A stretch of 64,000 bases of DNA from Planctomycetota bacterium (GCA_963204915.1 CAUJHS010000089.1:1-64000); one strand, 5' to 3'. Positions 44,137 through 53,077 are shown, counted from the first letter of the stretch. The notes: a model not told the origin generated them from the letters alone. Translations and numbers: made by a program.

Positions 44137-45477
44137 ATGACCCTCCCGGCAAGCCAGGACGCGAATAACATCCCCTTGCCGGCGGCCTCCGAGATTGAGA
44201 CCCCTCCGGTGGCTCCGGCTGTCGGTCGCGAACAGTTCATCCCTTTGCGCAAGGCGGATCTCTTGCGGTTGCTCATGGAGCAGCCCACCTTGACGTCGAC
44301 CGAACGTGAGCAATTCTCTCAGTTGTGCCGGTTGTTGGAAGCCACATTCCACTATGAGTATCACCAGCGCTGGGAAGAGTTAAAGAACGCGTATGCGCCC
44401 TTCGACCCCGACGCCGACACGCTGCCGGGCGAAGTGCTCGATGAAAATCGGCGGAATGTGTGTGCCCACGAGTTGTTTGACCGTTTTATCAAGCTGCTTC
44501 AGCGGTGCGATTTCCAACGCTTGAGCCGAGAGGAAATCGAGGCCGCCAGCCACACCGTTACGGAGTGGGGCGTCAATCTCGAGATTGATTTTGACGTGTT
44601 CGACCAGCTTGAGGTGTTCGTTCGCGGCGACGTCATTGGCCGGCGATCGCGCCGACGTTTACGCAAGTGGTATCGCCTGGAAGAAGTGGAAGTTCCCACA
44701 TACCAACGCCTGGTGTTGATCTTTCGCCTGGCCGACCACGAGGCGATGGAAAACGCCGCCTACGACGCGGTATACATCAAGATTTTTAAGAATATCCACA
44801 AGGCCGATTTGGAAATGCTGTTGCCGGGCACCAGCGTCAAAATGACCTTGGTCGACCGTACAAAGATCGCTTTTCCTACCGTTTCGGGCCTCGGAGTCTC
44901 GGCATACAAAGCGACTCAAATGGGCCTGCTGGGCAAATTACTGAAGGGGGGTGTTGTGGCTGCTCTGGCGGGCGGTTTTTGGGGGATCTTCGCCTTCGCA
45001 GCGGTTGGCGCCACCATGATCGGTTACGCCGTGAAATCGTTCTTCAATTACCTTACGACGAAAGACAAATACCAGCTAAACCTGACGCGCAGTTTGTACT
45101 TCCAAAACCTGGACAACAACGCTGGCGTGTTGGCACGGCTCATTGATGAAGCGGAAGAGCAAGACTGCCGCGAGGCGTTCCTGGCGTGGTACCTGTTGTG
45201 GCGCGAGGCGGGGCCTGATGGTTGGCCCCCGGAAACGTTAGGCAAACGCGCCGAGGCGTACTTGGAGAATGCCGTGGGGATTCACGTTGATTTTGATTAT
45301 CGTGACGCCGTGCATAAACTTCGCCGTTTGCGTTTGGTGGAAATAACTCCTCAGGGGCGCCTTGTCGCAGCGTCGATCGCCCATGCCCTCCACCGGTTAG
45401 ACCACGCTTGGGACAACTATTTCCACCACCCCGAAGTGCCGGCGCCGGAAGACGCGTCTCTGAAAACGGCGTCCTAG
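44137..45477 (+). CDS. DUF3754 (TMEM143-like) membrane protein
   Basis: 446 residues. A soluble N-terminal region contains FIPLRKADLLRLL and FRLADHEAMENAAYDAVYIK, the latter close to the phrase shared by DUF3754 and eukaryotic TMEM143. A two-helix membrane hairpin follows (about 267-300, GGVVAALAGGFWGIFAFAAV). The C-terminal region contains KYQLNLTRSLYFQNLDNN, another family landmark. Function is unknown. It follows the PP2C gene by 126 bases on the same strand. Other in-frame ATGs lie at 44077 and 44092; 44137 was chosen as the one nearest to family sequence. Confidence 0.8.
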   Translation: MTLPASQDANNIPLPAASEIETPPVAPAVGREQFIPLRKADLLRLLMEQPTLTSTEREQFSQLCRLLEATFHYEYHQRWEELKNAYAPFDPDADTLPGEVLDENRRNVCAHELFDRFIKLLQRCDFQRLSREEIEAASHTVTEWGVNLEIDFDVFDQLEVFVRGDVIGRRSRRRLRKWYRLEEVEVPTYQRLVLIFRLADHEAMENAAYDAVYIKIFKNIHKADLEMLLPGTSVKMTLVDRTKIAFPTVSGLGVSAYKATQMGLLGKLLKGGVVAALAGGFWGIFAFAAVGATMIGYAVKSFFNYLTTKDKYQLNLTRSLYFQNLDNNAGVLARLIDEAEEQDCREAFLAWYLLWREAGPDGWPPETLGKRAEAYLENAVGIHVDFDYRDAVHKLRRLRLVEITPQGRLVAASIAHALHRLDHAWDNYFHHPEVPAPEDASLKTAS

Positions 45478-45552
45478 TGTGACAGGGCCATCGGCCGACC
45501 CAAAGGGCCTTGGCAAACCGCCTGCGCAAGCGATTCAGGCCACAGGGTTGGA

Positions 45553-46449
45553 TCAACGAGGATCGCCCCCCTCTTCAACGCTACGGCGTTGCGCGGTGCC
45601 ATAGATCGTTCGAGCGAACGATTCGAGATGCTGCATGTTGTCGCAAAACGCCGCGTACTTCATTTGCCGGCGAAGCTCATCGGTTAAGGCCCGCCCGCCG
45701 ACGACAAACGCCGTTTCTTGACCGTATTGGTCATACAACGTGTTGTAACCGGCAAGAAACGCCTCGATGTCCGACAAATGCGAGCAACTCAACCAAAACA
45801 GGCGAGGACGTAGTTGGCCGATCGCCGCGGCCAATGTCGGGAAGGGTAAGTTATCGCCCAGCGAGGAGGCGTTCCAACCGGCGCTGCGCAGCACGATTTC
45901 CGCCATGGTTGTAGCGAGATTGTATTGATCGCCTTCGACGGCTCCGCCAATCGCAAGGGGACCATTCAAGGGCGCGGGAACGAGCGAGCGCAATTCGTGC
46001 AATACGTGGAGCGTAATCTCACAACCGTGGCGTTCTTGGTACACCTCCACATCGCCGCACTCCCATTGCCGCCCGATCGCCTCAAAAGCGACCGCGAAGA
46101 CTTGATCGCAAATGGCGCTGAGCCCATGACCTGCCAAATGCAAATCCAGTGCGATACGCAAGCAGAGTTCTTCATCGCCTTGAATTAGGGCTTGGGTTAA
46201 CTGGTCGGCGGCGCGCTCAATAACTCGCGTCGTTTGGCCAGCAGTGGCCGGAAGCCCTAGCACCTCGGGTCGCACCAACGCGCGATTGCTTGCACGCAGG
46301 AAGTCCATCAGCCCGTCCATGGGAATCCGGCGATGCCCCCCCACGGTGTATTGCGTGGGAATCACCCCTTTATCGCACCAGCGTTTAATCGACGCTTCGC
46401 TGACCTGAATTGCCCGGGCCACCTGCTTTGGAGTCAACAACTCGTTCAT
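45553..46449 (-). CDS. MerR-type HTH / B12-binding-fold regulator with degenerate cobalamin motif
   Basis: 298 residues. A MerR/excisionase-like helix-turn-helix (LLTPKQVARAIQVSEASIKR, 4-23, then VGGHRRIP) is followed by the helical bundle and Rossmann halves of a CarH/LitR-type B12 module. The bundle keeps the W-x9-E motif (W129, E139), but R140 occupies the next position, with H141 one later. The axial-ligand motif E/D-x-H-x-x-G reads EGDQYNLA: Tyr176 replaces the His and Ala179 the Gly. Base-off cobalamin binding is therefore doubtful. Divergent from the fasciclin gene, with repeated sites between them, it probably controls that promoter. Confidence 0.85.
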   Translation of the reverse strand: MNELLTPKQVARAIQVSEASIKRWCDKGVIPTQYTVGGHRRIPMDGLMDFLRASNRALVRPEVLGLPATAGQTTRVIERAADQLTQALIQGDEELCLRIALDLHLAGHGLSAICDQVFAVAFEAIGRQWECGDVEVYQERHGCEITLHVLHELRSLVPAPLNGPLAIGGAVEGDQYNLATTMAEIVLRSAGWNASSLGDNLPFPTLAAAIGQLRPRLFWLSCSHLSDIEAFLAGYNTLYDQYGQETAFVVGGRALTDELRRQMKYAAFCDNMQHLESFARTIYGTAQRRSVEEGGDPR

Positions 46450-46603
46450 ATTAGCAAGCCAGAAGTTGATCGTTTTGCTTGTTTTTTCTTCGGCGGTTTA
46501 CTGCCCCGTCAATAAAACAGTTTATACCGAGAGGCAGGCCTTGGTAATTAAAAAATCGCAAGTCGTTTCACCATTTGCATTTAAATTTTAAAAACGCACA
46601 CAG

Positions 46604-46681
46604 TGAACGATTTGCACGAATTTTTTCCTTGCCAAACCATCTCCACTCTTGTATAACACATTGAACGATTTGAACGATTTT
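46604..46681 (+). promoter_or_regulatory. TGAACGATTTG direct repeats (candidate operator)
   Basis: TGAACGATTTG occurs at 46604-46614 and 46662-46672, and TGAACGATTTT at 46671-46681, so the last two are head-to-tail with a 9-base period. They flank a consensus-like promoter (46629-46657), one copy upstream and two just downstream of the -10. A related TTGATCGTTTTG lies close to the regulator gene start. The 327-base divergent gap (46450-46776) is strikingly AT-rich for this genome. The divergent MerR/B12-fold gene is the obvious binding-protein candidate (inference). Confidence 0.6.
46629..46657 (+). promoter_or_regulatory. Sigma-70 promoter of the fasciclin gene
   Basis: TTGCCA (46629-46634), a 17-base spacer and TATAAC (46652-46657): five of six matches at the -10 and four of six at the -35. 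It fires toward the fasciclin gene. Bracketed by TGAACGATTTG repeats. Confidence 0.65.
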
Positions 46682-46776
46682 TGCTGAGCGGCGAGAGCGA
46701 GGCCTTCCCCCGGGTCGTCATGTGGCGAACCCCCTCAGTCTCCCAGCCAGTCCGGCAAAATCCAAAGGAGTTTCAG

Positions 46777-47277
46777 ATGATTCGTCGTACGTTTTGCACA
46801 TGCTTGGTGGCGGCTTCCGTAGCTCTGTTGGGCGTTGTTGGCGCCGCCCGTGCCGAAGATTCGGCCGCGAAAAAAGACATTGTCGACACCGCAGTTGCCG
46901 CTGGTTCATTCAACACCTTGGCGGCCGCCCTGAAGGCGGGTGGGCTGGTTGAGGCCTTGAAGGGTAAAGGGCCTTTCACCGTGTTTGCTCCGACCGACGA
47001 AGCGTTCGCCAAGCTTCCTAAGGGCACCGTCGAAAGCCTGCTGAAGCCGGAAAACCGCGATCAACTGGTGGCGATTCTGAAGTATCACGTTGTGTCGGGC
47101 AAAGTTACGTCGGGCCAGGTGGTGAAGCTCGACAGTGCGAAGACGCTCCAAGGCAGCGAGGTAACCGTTGACGCCTCGAAGGGCGTGAAGATCAATGACG
47201 CCAACGTGATTAAAGCCGACATTGCCGCGAGCAACGGCGTCATCCATGTCATCGACCGTGTATTACTGCCTAAGTAA
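46777..47277 (+). CDS. Secreted fasciclin (FAS1) domain protein
   Basis: 166 residues. A signal peptide ([21 protein letters not shown]) precedes one FAS1 domain with both conserved boxes: [17 protein letters not shown] (H1) and [14 protein letters not shown] (H2), plus the YH motif in [10 protein letters not shown]. Single-FAS1 proteins are secreted or surface adhesion proteins. The ribosome-binding site AAAGGAG (46764-46770) and ATG 46777 are unambiguous. It ends in a strong intrinsic terminator and probably belongs to the regulon of the divergent MerR/B12-fold protein. Confidence 0.93.
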   Translation: MIRRTFCTCLVAASVALLGVVGAARAEDSAAKKDIVDTAVAAGSFNTLAAALKAGGLVEALKGKGPFTVFAPTDEAFAKLPKGTVESLLKPENRDQLVAILKYHVVSGKVTSGQVVKLDSAKTLQGSEVTVDASKGVKINDANVIKADIAASNGVIHVIDRVLLPK

Positions 47278-47290
47278 CTCCTGTGATGCA

Positions 47291-47331
47291 GCAGGGCCGG
47301 TCGGTCGCGAAGACGCCCGGCCCTGCTTTTT
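47291..47331 (+). terminator. Intrinsic terminator after fasciclin gene
   Basis: GCAGGGCCGG (47291-47300) pairs perfectly with CCGGCCCTGC (47317-47326) and is followed by TTTTT (47327-47331). It separates the fasciclin gene from the sigma-factor gene, so the latter needs its own promoter or read-through. Confidence 0.85.
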
Positions 47332-47379
47332 CTCCTCCCCGTAGCAGCACCTCGTTCTGGCGACCCCTCGGAGACTTTT

Positions 47380-48375
47380 ATGACCACGGCTGTTCTTTCC
47401 CGACCTGAGCCGTGCCGGAGCTTTCGGCCGACCCCCTTGCTGAACCGCTGTGCGGTTGCGATGGGTCCTACGGAGGAGCAACGCACCCGAGCACAACGCT
47501 TACTAACGCAAGAGATTTCGTTTATTCCCCATGCGTCGTTTGAGGAGGACCATACGGATGACGCCTCGCCGGACCTATGGGCTTCTGCCTGCGAGCCGTC
47601 ATCGGAGGGAATTCGACGCGTCCCCCGCGACCTTCCGGGGCATTTGGCGCGGCTTTGCGAAGCCCAGCTTTTGACCGCCAACGAAGAGCGCGAGTTGTTC
47701 CATCAAATGAACTTGCTGAAGTTTCGGGCGCACCGTATTCAGCAAACGCTTAGTCTTTTGCACCTGGACGTCAAAGCGCTGGATGAGGCGGAGCGATGCT
47801 TGGCCGCCGCGAAAACGATTCGAGATCGGATCGTCCAAGGCAACATGCGGCTAGTCATCTCCGTTGTCAAGAAGTACGTCACGCCGCAACATTCCTTTGA
47901 CGACCTGCTGAGCGAAGGCATCATGACGCTCATGGTCGCCGTCGATAAGTTTGACTACGACCGTGGGTTCCGGTTCAGCACGTATGCGTACCGCGCCATT
48001 TCGCGCAACGTGTATCGTGCGATCACCGACCAGCAGAAGGAAAGCCGCCGTTTTACCTGTGGTGGCGAGGAGCGGCTCGACACCGAAGACCAACGCGGGG
48101 CATCGACGTTAGACGAACGAACCTGGGAGTCGCTGCGCGGCATGTTGGGACAAATGCTGGACCGGCTCGATCGCCGCGAACGTTTCATCTTGAGCGGGCG
48201 ATACGCCCTTGGCGCCCATCGCGAAGTGCGCACCTTTCAAGCCCTCGCGGACAAGCTCGGTCTGTCGAAAGAACGTGTCCGGCAGCTTGAACAACGAGCC
48301 TTGGCTAAGCTGCGCGAGATGGCGGCCCAGCTTCAAATGGATGACGCCTTGGACAATACCGTAACCACGAACTGA
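47380..48375 (+). CDS. RNA polymerase sigma-70 family factor
   Basis: 331 residues. A divergent N terminus (about 1-85) precedes region 2 (NMRLVISVVKKYV, DDLLSEGIMTLMVAVDKFDY, FRFSTYAYRAISRNVYRAI). A reduced region 3 and region 4 (LDRRERFILSGRYALG, then LGLSKERVRQLEQRALAKLRE) follow. It is related to RpoD/SigA-type group 2-3 factors rather than ECF factors. No anti-sigma gene is adjacent. Its place after a B12-fold regulator and its target recalls LitR-sigma loci, but the terminator before it leaves the regulatory link unproved. Confidence 0.92.
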   Translation: MTTAVLSRPEPCRSFRPTPLLNRCAVAMGPTEEQRTRAQRLLTQEISFIPHASFEEDHTDDASPDLWASACEPSSEGIRRVPRDLPGHLARLCEAQLLTANEERELFHQMNLLKFRAHRIQQTLSLLHLDVKALDEAERCLAAAKTIRDRIVQGNMRLVISVVKKYVTPQHSFDDLLSEGIMTLMVAVDKFDYDRGFRFSTYAYRAISRNVYRAITDQQKESRRFTCGGEERLDTEDQRGASTLDERTWESLRGMLGQMLDRLDRRERFILSGRYALGAHREVRTFQALADKLGLSKERVRQLEQRALAKLREMAAQLQMDDALDNTVTTN

Positions 48376-48409
48376 AACGAACATCGCTGCGTCGCCATAG
48401 CTTGCCGGG

Positions 48410-48435
48410 GTGTAGCGTGCCGCCTGGCGCTACAC
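48410..48435. terminator. Hairpin between convergent genes
   Basis: GTGTAGCG (48410-48417) pairs perfectly with CGCTACAC (48428-48435) around a 10-base loop. It lies between the sigma gene and the convergent small ORF. No T-run follows, so termination is likely but not certain. Confidence 0.45.
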
Positions 48436-48475
48436 CGAAAGGCGGGGCTGTCAAGCGAACATAGCCGACGGCGGT

Positions 48476-48742
48476 TCAGGGCGTCCGTCGACCGCGTAGT
48501 TCCAGAATCGCAGCTTCTACTCTTTGCTCGATTCGCGCCGATCGGCGCCCTTGCCACGCATCGCGAACGACCCCCATGACCAGAGCCAACGGCCACAGCC
48601 CGCTGCGTAACAGGACGATTTCTGCATTGCGTTCGACCTGAAACTCATGGCGTAGGTAACTCCGCAGTTCTTCATCGGTCGCATTCGGTCTGGATTGGAG
48701 AAACAACCGGCCAACGGCAACCATCTTCGCAATGCGGGGCAT
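48476..48742 (-). CDS. Small hypothetical protein, 88 residues
   Basis: Unrecognised small protein with a leucine/arginine-rich helical pattern (AVGRLFLQSRPNATDEELRS, then GLWPLALVMGVVRDAWQG). One moderately hydrophobic segment could be amphipathic. It starts 27 bases downstream of the DUF1080 stop on the same strand, so it could be the last gene of that unit. Codon pattern is compatible with a real gene, but support is weak. Confidence 0.45.
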   Translation of the reverse strand: MPRIAKMVAVGRLFLQSRPNATDEELRSYLRHEFQVERNAEIVLLRSGLWPLALVMGVVRDAWQGRRSARIEQRVEAAILELRGRRTP

Positions 48743-48769
48743 ACGCGGGGCCTCTCCAAGCCGCCTACG

Positions 48770-50078
48770 CTACGGCGATTGACGCGGGGAGATCTCGGCA
48801 ATCCGTAAATTCCGGAACGAAAGATCTGTCGTAGGATCATGGCCCTGCAGCATGATGGTACCGGGTTTTAGCCGCAAGCCGTTACGAGGATTTTCGTGCG
48901 GAGGTCGAGTATCGGTCCAATCGCATACCGGGTAACCATTGACCCACGCCGCCATGTGCGGTCCATCGGCCACGAGCGTCATGGAGAACCACTCCCGGTC
49001 TTCCGAGACGACACGGCGCGCGTTCTGACGTCGGAAGATTCCTCCCGTGCCGCAATCTTTGGGCTGCGTTCGGTCGCCGTTCTGATAACCGTTGTGAATT
49101 TGGCATTCATAGCCGTTCATTTGCTCGCCCGGAATACAGCGAAAGAACACGCCGGAGTTCAGATCGTCGCCATTGACGTAACAATCTAACTGGAGGACGA
49201 AGTCGCCAAACTCGCCTTCGGTTTCTAATTGACCGCGACCGTCTTTCACATTGATCCAGGCTTCTTCCGTTACCGTAAACTTGCTGGCCATCTCGGGATA
49301 GGTCTTCCAACCGCTCAAATCTTGACCGTTGAATATCTGTTTTGTGGAAAGAGGTTTCAAGCGAATGTTGCGGAAGGCGACCTTTCCTTCATTGAATTGC
49401 AGTCCTAGATGTCCACGGGCAAGCGGCTGAGGATCTTCATACTCAAGCACTTTCTGGCCATCGAGTGTCACCGTCGCGACCCCCCCCCTCTAGGTGGACT
49501 TCGTAGCTTCGCCATCCCTCGCGCGGTTCAACGCCTTCGGCCTTTTGACGCTGGACAAAGCTGCCCGTCGGAAAGGGGTTGTCAGGCGGAGCGATGTTGA
49601 GTTCATAACATTCTTTGGCGACGCCTTCGGGACCGATCGTCACCGGGGTATGCAGGAACACCCCGCTGTTGGTTTGCGGATCGGCCTGGAATTCCAGCCG
49701 GAGAAGATAATCGCCGAACTGGCTGTTCGTGGTGAGGAGCCCTTTGTCGCCCGAGTCCACCACGATGGCGCCGTATTCCACGCGCCAGTTGGCCTTGCTT
49801 TGCGCGGTCCAGCCAAACAGCGAATGCCCGTCGAACAGCGCGATCCACCCTTCGGCAAGTTCTTCGTCCGAGAGTGGTTTGGGCCGCGCGTCGGGCGGCA
49901 ATTCGGCGTCCGCCGCGCCTGCGCTCTCAGCCGCAGCTTGCGTTTTGGCAGATTTCGATTCTTGACCGTTGGCTTGTTTTGTCTCGGGCGGAATGGGTTT
50001 ACATCCCGCCGTGGTGAGGAAAACCGCGATCAGAAGCGACGTAACCGAAGCGACCGAACGAAGAAGCGATGCATTCAT
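48770..50078 (-). pseudogene. Two-domain DUF1080 lipoprotein gene split by a frameshift
   Basis: DUF1080 (3-keto-disaccharide hydrolase-like, concanavalin-type beta-sandwich). The 5' part (49443-50078) has a lipobox leader (LLIAVFLTTAGC), a polar linker and a first DUF1080 domain (GWIALFDGHSLFGWTA ... TNSGVFLHTP). It runs out of frame after HLEGGG. The 3' part (48770-49471 in another frame) resumes with the missing strands (VTLDGQKVLEYED) and a second DUF1080 domain (QIFNGQDLSGWKTYPE ... NSGVFFRCIPGEQ). Removing one G from the nine-G run would restore one frame of about 435 residues. The break may be a sequencing error, a phase-variable switch or a true mutation. ATG 50078 gives the leader. 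Confidence 0.8.
49480..49488. repeat. Nine-base C/G homopolymer at the frameshift
   Basis: Nine consecutive C on the plus strand (G on the coding strand) at the exact point where the two DUF1080 frames diverge. Eight would keep the frame. This is a classic slippage site and also a classic sequencing-error site. Confidence 0.85.
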
Positions 50079-50356
50079 GACCAAGTTGCAACGGAGGAAA
50101 GAGTCTGGCGAATTCTCCTATCATACCTATCTCTCCCCGCACGGTGTGATGGGCCATGCGCCGTACTACGGGATGTGCACCATGAATGCGTATCGCGAGG
50201 TGGGATTGAAGAAAAACGGAAAAATTAGCCTGTCCGCTACGGCTTTCGGCAGCTTGGCGCCGATACAACCGTTAAGGTCGTCCGTGCCTTCGCACGGATT
50301 GACCGAATGCGCGTCTTGGCCGTTGCCAAGCGAGCCTGCGAGGAAAGAACTTTGCC

Positions 50357-50656
50357 ATGAAGCCTGTTTACGTTCTGCTCTTGGCAGGCGCTCTGTTCGG
50401 CGGTTCGGGATGCATTCAAATCTCCCGCGTCGGAACGCCTCACCCGCCAGCTTGGATTGGCGCACCGGCGGCTTTTGTCGCCCCCAACAGCCTGGAAGGC
50501 GAAACCTGGCGAGAACGTAACCGGGTGATGAAGGGCCGCGAATACATCAAGAATCCGCCGCCGGGGCCAACCATTGAGCCGCCGCCGCATCCGCCTTTGG
50601 CTCCACGTTACCCACCTGCCTGGGACCCCAGCCATCCGTTCACGTTCGGACCATAA
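50357..50656 (+). CDS. Small proline-rich lipoprotein
   Basis: 99 residues. A signal peptide ends in the lipobox GGSGC (Cys at 19). The mature part is short, with little regular structure, and ends in a proline-rich tail (NPPPGPTIEPPPHPPLAP). No known domain. It is divergent from the DUF1080 gene across a 278-base spacer in which I see no clear promoter. Probably a small envelope protein. Confidence 0.7.
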   Translation: MKPVYVLLLAGALFGGSGCIQISRVGTPHPPAWIGAPAAFVAPNSLEGETWRERNRVMKGREYIKNPPPGPTIEPPPHPPLAPRYPPAWDPSHPFTFGP

Positions 50657-50724
50657 ACCTGTCGTAGACGTTGTCGGGGTTGTCGCGAGGCGTCGTTGAA
50701 AGAGGGCTCCTGCGAGCAAATGTC

Positions 50725-53001
50725 TCAGGCGAGCCCCCATTTTTTTCGGAGCGCCCACTCCCCGATCAGTAGGCCAACCATAACGAGGAAGAATATCCAC
50801 GCATCGGCGGCGCTTCCGGCAAGTCGCCATCGCGTTTCGCGTTCCACGGCAATTTGCTCCGGCAGAGTTTGCAGTTGATGCAATAACTCGGAAAGTTCGT
50901 GGCGCTCCAGCGCCCGGCCGCCGGCAGGCTCCGTTAGCCGAGCCATCCTTCGCAGCAGGTCATGGTCCGTCGCGGGGTTGCTCAACTCGACATCTTGATC
51001 GAAGACTTCGAACTTTGCTTGCGACGAGCCAACCTCCTGGCCATCGCGCCGTGCGATCGCCACCAAGGTATACTCGCCCGACTGTTCCGGCGGGACGATT
51101 TCTCCGGCGTAGGCTTCGCCGTCCCGAGTCGCTGTTGCGCTTTGTCGTGCGCCGTTGGGGCCTTGAACTTCCAGGGTAAATTGAACGTCCTCCAGAGTTT
51201 CGCCTGTGGCGGAATTGGCGCCCAAGGTAAAGGGAACTCGTTCGCCCAAGCCAAACCGTCGCCTGGCCAGACGAATCCAAACATCGTCCTTCTGTTCTTG
51301 GTCGTGTCCGGCGGCCCATAAGACCATTTGCCGCCAGAAGCGTTTATGTTCTTTTTCAAAACCGTGTAAGGGCCACAGGTAGGTCGAGTCGCCGGCGAAG
51401 GCCAGAACGCGCCCCTGCCCGTATTGCCCCGCCACAAGCAGCCGCGCACCATGGGTGCTTTCTAACAACAGGTGGGCGCCTCCCGAGAGGTTCACAAACT
51501 TGTTTGCTCCGTTTAACGGCGGAAGCGCCGCCCAAACTTGGCGATTTTTCTCTGCCGAAGCAAGCGTGGTGATAAAATGCGGCGCCACGGGCCGCATCGT
51601 TAACGGCCCCGTCAGGTGCAAGTCATGCCGAAACGGCCCTCCAAAGTCTTGACGCTCAAAACGATCCATCTGAATGGGCAACACGTTCGTCAACGGCGTG
51701 TGACGATAGCCTCCTGGTCCAAAACTGTGTACGCCGCCGAGCATCATTAGCCCTTTGCCCGCACCCACGGCGTCGGTTAAGAGGCGCAAGTTTTCTGTTT
51801 GGGAGCCTTCGGCGTAGAGCGCCGAACTGTCCAGGTCGCTCAAGACAAATACATCGTACTTTTTGTCGCCCAGCAACCGAGTGACGTCGACGGGCCAAGT
51901 TTCGCGGCGGCGCGTTTCGATCCAGCGATCTTCGACCTCGATATCGGGCGAGGCGTCGAGCGAACGGCGCAGCGCGCGTTGCTCAAACAGCGACGCTCCG
52001 CGCAGGATCAGCACGCGAATCCCGCCTTCGCGCACCGTCAAGAAGGCGTTGAGCCGATTGTTCTTGGTCACGAGTTCGCCCGTTTGTTCTGCGGCGCTCA
52101 CGGTCAGTTTGTACTGACCGGCCGTCTCGGGCGTGTAGGTGAATTCGAACGGAACTTGAACTCCCTCTTCGTCGGCTTGGATCGTGGTCTTTTGAACCGC
52201 AATCGGTTTTCCATCGGCGGCTTCCACGGTCAACTCGACCGGAATGGCCTGCGCAGCATATCCGCGCACCCGCGCTAACCCACGCACGACCAACTCGTTC
52301 TTCACAAACACCGAATACTGATCTTGCAGCGCCTCAATGGCGACATCATGTGCTTGGGCGCCGCCGCCGCTCGGACCAAAAGGAATAACATACAAAGGAT
52401 ACTGCAAGCGGGCCAAATCGCGCGCGGCCTGATACGGTTCGATTTGGGGCGCCGGCGCGGTTTGCGCGCCGTCGCCCAACACGATCACTGCGGCGACGCG
52501 TTGCCCTAATTCCTTCTGAACGGCTTCGTGCAAGGTCGAACCAAGATCAGATTGCACTCCCGCGGGAGCCGCCGGAAGCTGCAAACTCCCGCTGTCCCAT
52601 GCGACCGGATGGAGACGGGCGTCGTACCCGTAAACCTTCACCTGCAACTGCTGGGAAAGCTCCGCGAGCAACGGCTCGGCTTGTTTCAACGTGGCTTGCT
52701 GTGCTTCCCAGCGCGAGGCGCCGCCCGAGGCGTCGGGTAGCTGCATGCTTCGGCTTTGGTCAAAAAGTATGACCGCGACCGCCGACTGCGGCTCACTCGT
52801 GGTCGAGACATGCGTAGGACCAAGCATGGCCGTAAATAGCAGCAGAATGGCCGCAACACGCAGGGCCAGCAAGGTTCCCCACTGTCCCTGGGAAAGCGTT
52901 CGATAAGCAGGCCGCACGAACAGCAAGACCGCCAGCACGCCCGCGATGACGATCGCCGCAAGCGAACTATTGAATATCGGCTCGAACGACCAAGTGGACA
53001 T
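50725..53001 (-). CDS. Membrane VWA / glutamine-amidotransferase-like protein
   Basis: 758 residues. Two N-terminal membrane segments (about 12-32 and 42-62) are followed by a VWA-like domain with VILFDQSRSM (D-x-S-x-S), an Ig-like segment (FEFTYTPETAGQYKLTV), and a class I amidotransferase-like fold (VFVLSDLDSSALY, GKGLMMLGGVHSFGPGGY). No catalytic Cys nucleophile elbow is seen, so the amidotransferase fold is probably non-enzymatic. A C-terminal membrane segment (AWIFFLVMVGLLIGEWAL) closes it. Last gene of the MoxR-DUF58-BatA-type run. ATG 53001 was chosen because the upstream 32 codons cover spacer with a repeat. Confidence 0.82.
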   Translation of the reverse strand: MSTWSFEPIFNSSLAAIVIAGVLAVLLFVRPAYRTLSQGQWGTLLALRVAAILLLFTAMLGPTHVSTTSEPQSAVAVILFDQSRSMQLPDASGGASRWEAQQATLKQAEPLLAELSQQLQVKVYGYDARLHPVAWDSGSLQLPAAPAGVQSDLGSTLHEAVQKELGQRVAAVIVLGDGAQTAPAPQIEPYQAARDLARLQYPLYVIPFGPSGGGAQAHDVAIEALQDQYSVFVKNELVVRGLARVRGYAAQAIPVELTVEAADGKPIAVQKTTIQADEEGVQVPFEFTYTPETAGQYKLTVSAAEQTGELVTKNNRLNAFLTVREGGIRVLILRGASLFEQRALRRSLDASPDIEVEDRWIETRRRETWPVDVTRLLGDKKYDVFVLSDLDSSALYAEGSQTENLRLLTDAVGAGKGLMMLGGVHSFGPGGYRHTPLTNVLPIQMDRFERQDFGGPFRHDLHLTGPLTMRPVAPHFITTLASAEKNRQVWAALPPLNGANKFVNLSGGAHLLLESTHGARLLVAGQYGQGRVLAFAGDSTYLWPLHGFEKEHKRFWRQMVLWAAGHDQEQKDDVWIRLARRRFGLGERVPFTLGANSATGETLEDVQFTLEVQGPNGARQSATATRDGEAYAGEIVPPEQSGEYTLVAIARRDGQEVGSSQAKFEVFDQDVELSNPATDHDLLRRMARLTEPAGGRALERHELSELLHQLQTLPEQIAVERETRWRLAGSAADAWIFFLVMVGLLIGEWALRKKWGLA

Positions 53002-53053
53002 GAGGAACGTGCAATAATCGTCGGGAAAACGGTAATTCTGCGTAATGTGGTTG

Positions 53054-53077
53054 AACCGCTTCCCCGCGGGAAGCGCG
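53054..53077. repeat. Interspersed 24-base palindromic repeat, second copy
   Basis: AACCGCTTCCCCGCGGGAAG plus CGCG, matching 36471-36494 at 23 of 24 bases. Here the palindrome CGCTTCCCGCGGGAAGCG is nearly perfect. It lies in the 196-base gap between the BatA-type gene and the amidotransferase-like gene. Confidence 0.65.
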
